From positions 23,319,438 through 23,383,437 of the forward strand of contig JAGTTD010000001.1 in NCBI GenBank assembly GCA_018398585.1: a DNA stretch of 64,000 nt. Reading direction: 5' to 3'. The DNA is from Simmondsia chinensis (taxonomy: Eukaryota > Streptophyta > Magnoliopsida > Caryophyllales > Simmondsiaceae). Positions 63,161 through 64,000 of this stretch are shown in pieces. The position numbers and the translations under genes were made by a program. Below the pieces are notes generated by a model that was not told the DNA's origin, searched no databases, and saw only the letters and a program-made list of their open reading frames with translations. The number at the start of each line of letters is the position of its first letter. Position 1 is the first letter of the stretch.

Positions 63161-64000
63161 AACCGGAAGGATTTGTTGTTCCAAACTAATAGAGAAAAGT
63201 ATGTACACTTATAAGATCTGTGTATAGGCTAAAGCAAGCCCCGATGCAATGGCATCAGAAATTTGATCAAGTTGTTCTAAACAACGGATTCATAATAAAT
63301 GAATCGGACAAGTGTGTGTATTGCAAGTTCGAGAATGGAAAAGAAGTCATGATTTGTTTGTATGTCGATGACATGCTGATATTCGGTAATGATTTGGAAT
63401 AAGTAAAGAAAACTAAACAGTTTCTCTCGATGAACTTTGCTATGAAAGACATGGGTGAGGCTGAGGTTATTCTCGGCATAAGAATCGTAAGGAGTGGTGA
63501 TACTCTATCCTTGACTCAGTCTCACCATATAGAAAATGTGTTAAATAGATTCAACTTTGGTGCTTGTCCACCCAAGTTCCATTCCAATGGACCCAAGTGC
63601 AAAGCTTGTACCGAATGAGGGAGCTCCAGTGTCATAGTTAGAGTATGCTTGAGCCATTGGATGTCTTATGTACGCCATGACTAGCACAAGGCCCGATACA
63701 GCCTTTGCTGTTGGAAAGCTAAGTAGGTATACTAGAAATCCGAGTAAGTTGCATTGGCAAGTGGTGTACAGAGTACTAAAGTACCTTAAGAAAACCATGG
63801 ACTATGGCATTTCTTATGTAGGGTATCCTCCCGTTTTGGAAGGATACTCTGATGCCAGTTGGATCTCTGATGTGGAAGATCGTGCATCCACAAGTGGATA
63901 GGTATTCTTGCTTGGTGGGGGTGTGGTTTCTTAGGGTTCCAAGAAACAGATGTGTATATCCGATTCCTCTATGGCAGCAGTGTTTTTCTACGTCTATCAG
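63161..64000 (+). pseudogene. Copia B pol, rest of RT and RNase H, cut by the window
   Basis: After the hAT: Q-P-E-G-F-V-V-P-N, then S-V-Y-R-L-K-Q-A-P-M-Q-W-H and the catalytic L-Y-V-D-D-M-L-I-F-G near 63355-63385. The A-M-K-D-M-G-E-A-E-V-I-L-G-I block is open (63430-63618). The tether M-Y-A-M-T-S-T-R-P-D and RNase H start Y-S-D-A-S-W follow at 63668-63900. Stops at 63401, 63618, 63640-63660 and 63899. The gene continues outside the window. Confidence 0.85.

Larger units (their letters stand above)
56484..64000 (+). mobile_element. Copia element B (+), running off the window
   Basis: A Ty1/copia element of a different family from A1-A3. 5' LTR from TGTTGATG at 56484, gag from 57286, protease, integrase, RT and RNase H in order to the window end. 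A hAT transposon splits the RT at 60035. It seems to sit in the Athila-like LTR; if so, the duplicated flank should be GAATT, found again beyond the window. Confidence 0.8.

Overview
This window is plant nuclear DNA, almost certainly from a flowering plant, and nearly all of it is transposable elements. The signs are Ty1/copia and Ty3/gypsy pol genes in several families, primer-binding sites matching plant initiator-Met and Asp tRNAs, hAT DNA transposons with 8-bp target duplications, an Au-type plant SINE tail, and very AT-rich spacers. The only host-like gene is a short F-box-like reading frame at 1129-1788 (-).

Layout, with names local to this report. (1) 1-2569: F-box-like gene and unassigned noncoding DNA. 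(2) 2570-15050: an Athila-like LTR scrap, two plus-strand pieces of an old copia copy (A0) at 2994-3067 and 14554-15050, and between them copia A2 (3068-14553, -). A2 contains non-autonomous gypsy element M (6086-8575, TSD CCTAT) and a non-autonomous hAT (12110-13249, 8-bp TSD). (3) 15051-47427: copia A1 (+). Its 3' LTR is split by a solo Athila-like LTR (22487-23907, TSD GCCAT) and by gypsy chromovirus G1 (24188-46827, TSD GCATG). The G1 integrase gene is broken by gypsy G2 (28089-36411, -) and copia A3 (36443-45339, -, TSD ACCAC). The G2 integrase gene is broken by non-autonomous element N (29099-31814, +, TSD GTGTA). (4) 47428-56483: an Athila-like element (-) with gag and protease but no visible reverse transcriptase. 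Its protease is split by a solo copia LTR (50654-53070, TSD AAAAA), which itself carries a 5S-rRNA/Au chimeric SINE. (5) 56484-64000: copia B (+), running off the window, with a hAT transposon (60035-63152) in its reverse transcriptase.

How the parts relate. All autonomous-type pol genes here are broken. Three sets of non-autonomous elements stand out. A2 and A3 are two copies of a shrunken copia subfamily. They share three deletions relative to A1 (gag core, integrase C-terminus, RT/RNase H junction), at least two of them exact multiples of three bases. The same subfamily has LTRs lengthened by about 180 bp modules that contain a relict primer-binding site, and a 5' leader with 5-8 copies of a twin hairpin with a GAG loop (A1 has one copy). 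M and N are gypsy-derived elements of about 2.5-2.7 kb that keep only the last residues of a chromovirus Pol. N carries an uninterrupted 398-codon reading frame of unknown function and has similar LTRs. Together the window looks like a record of elements that moved using other elements' proteins.

Limits: all family and lineage names come from motifs read by eye. Percent identities, ages and database matches were not computed.
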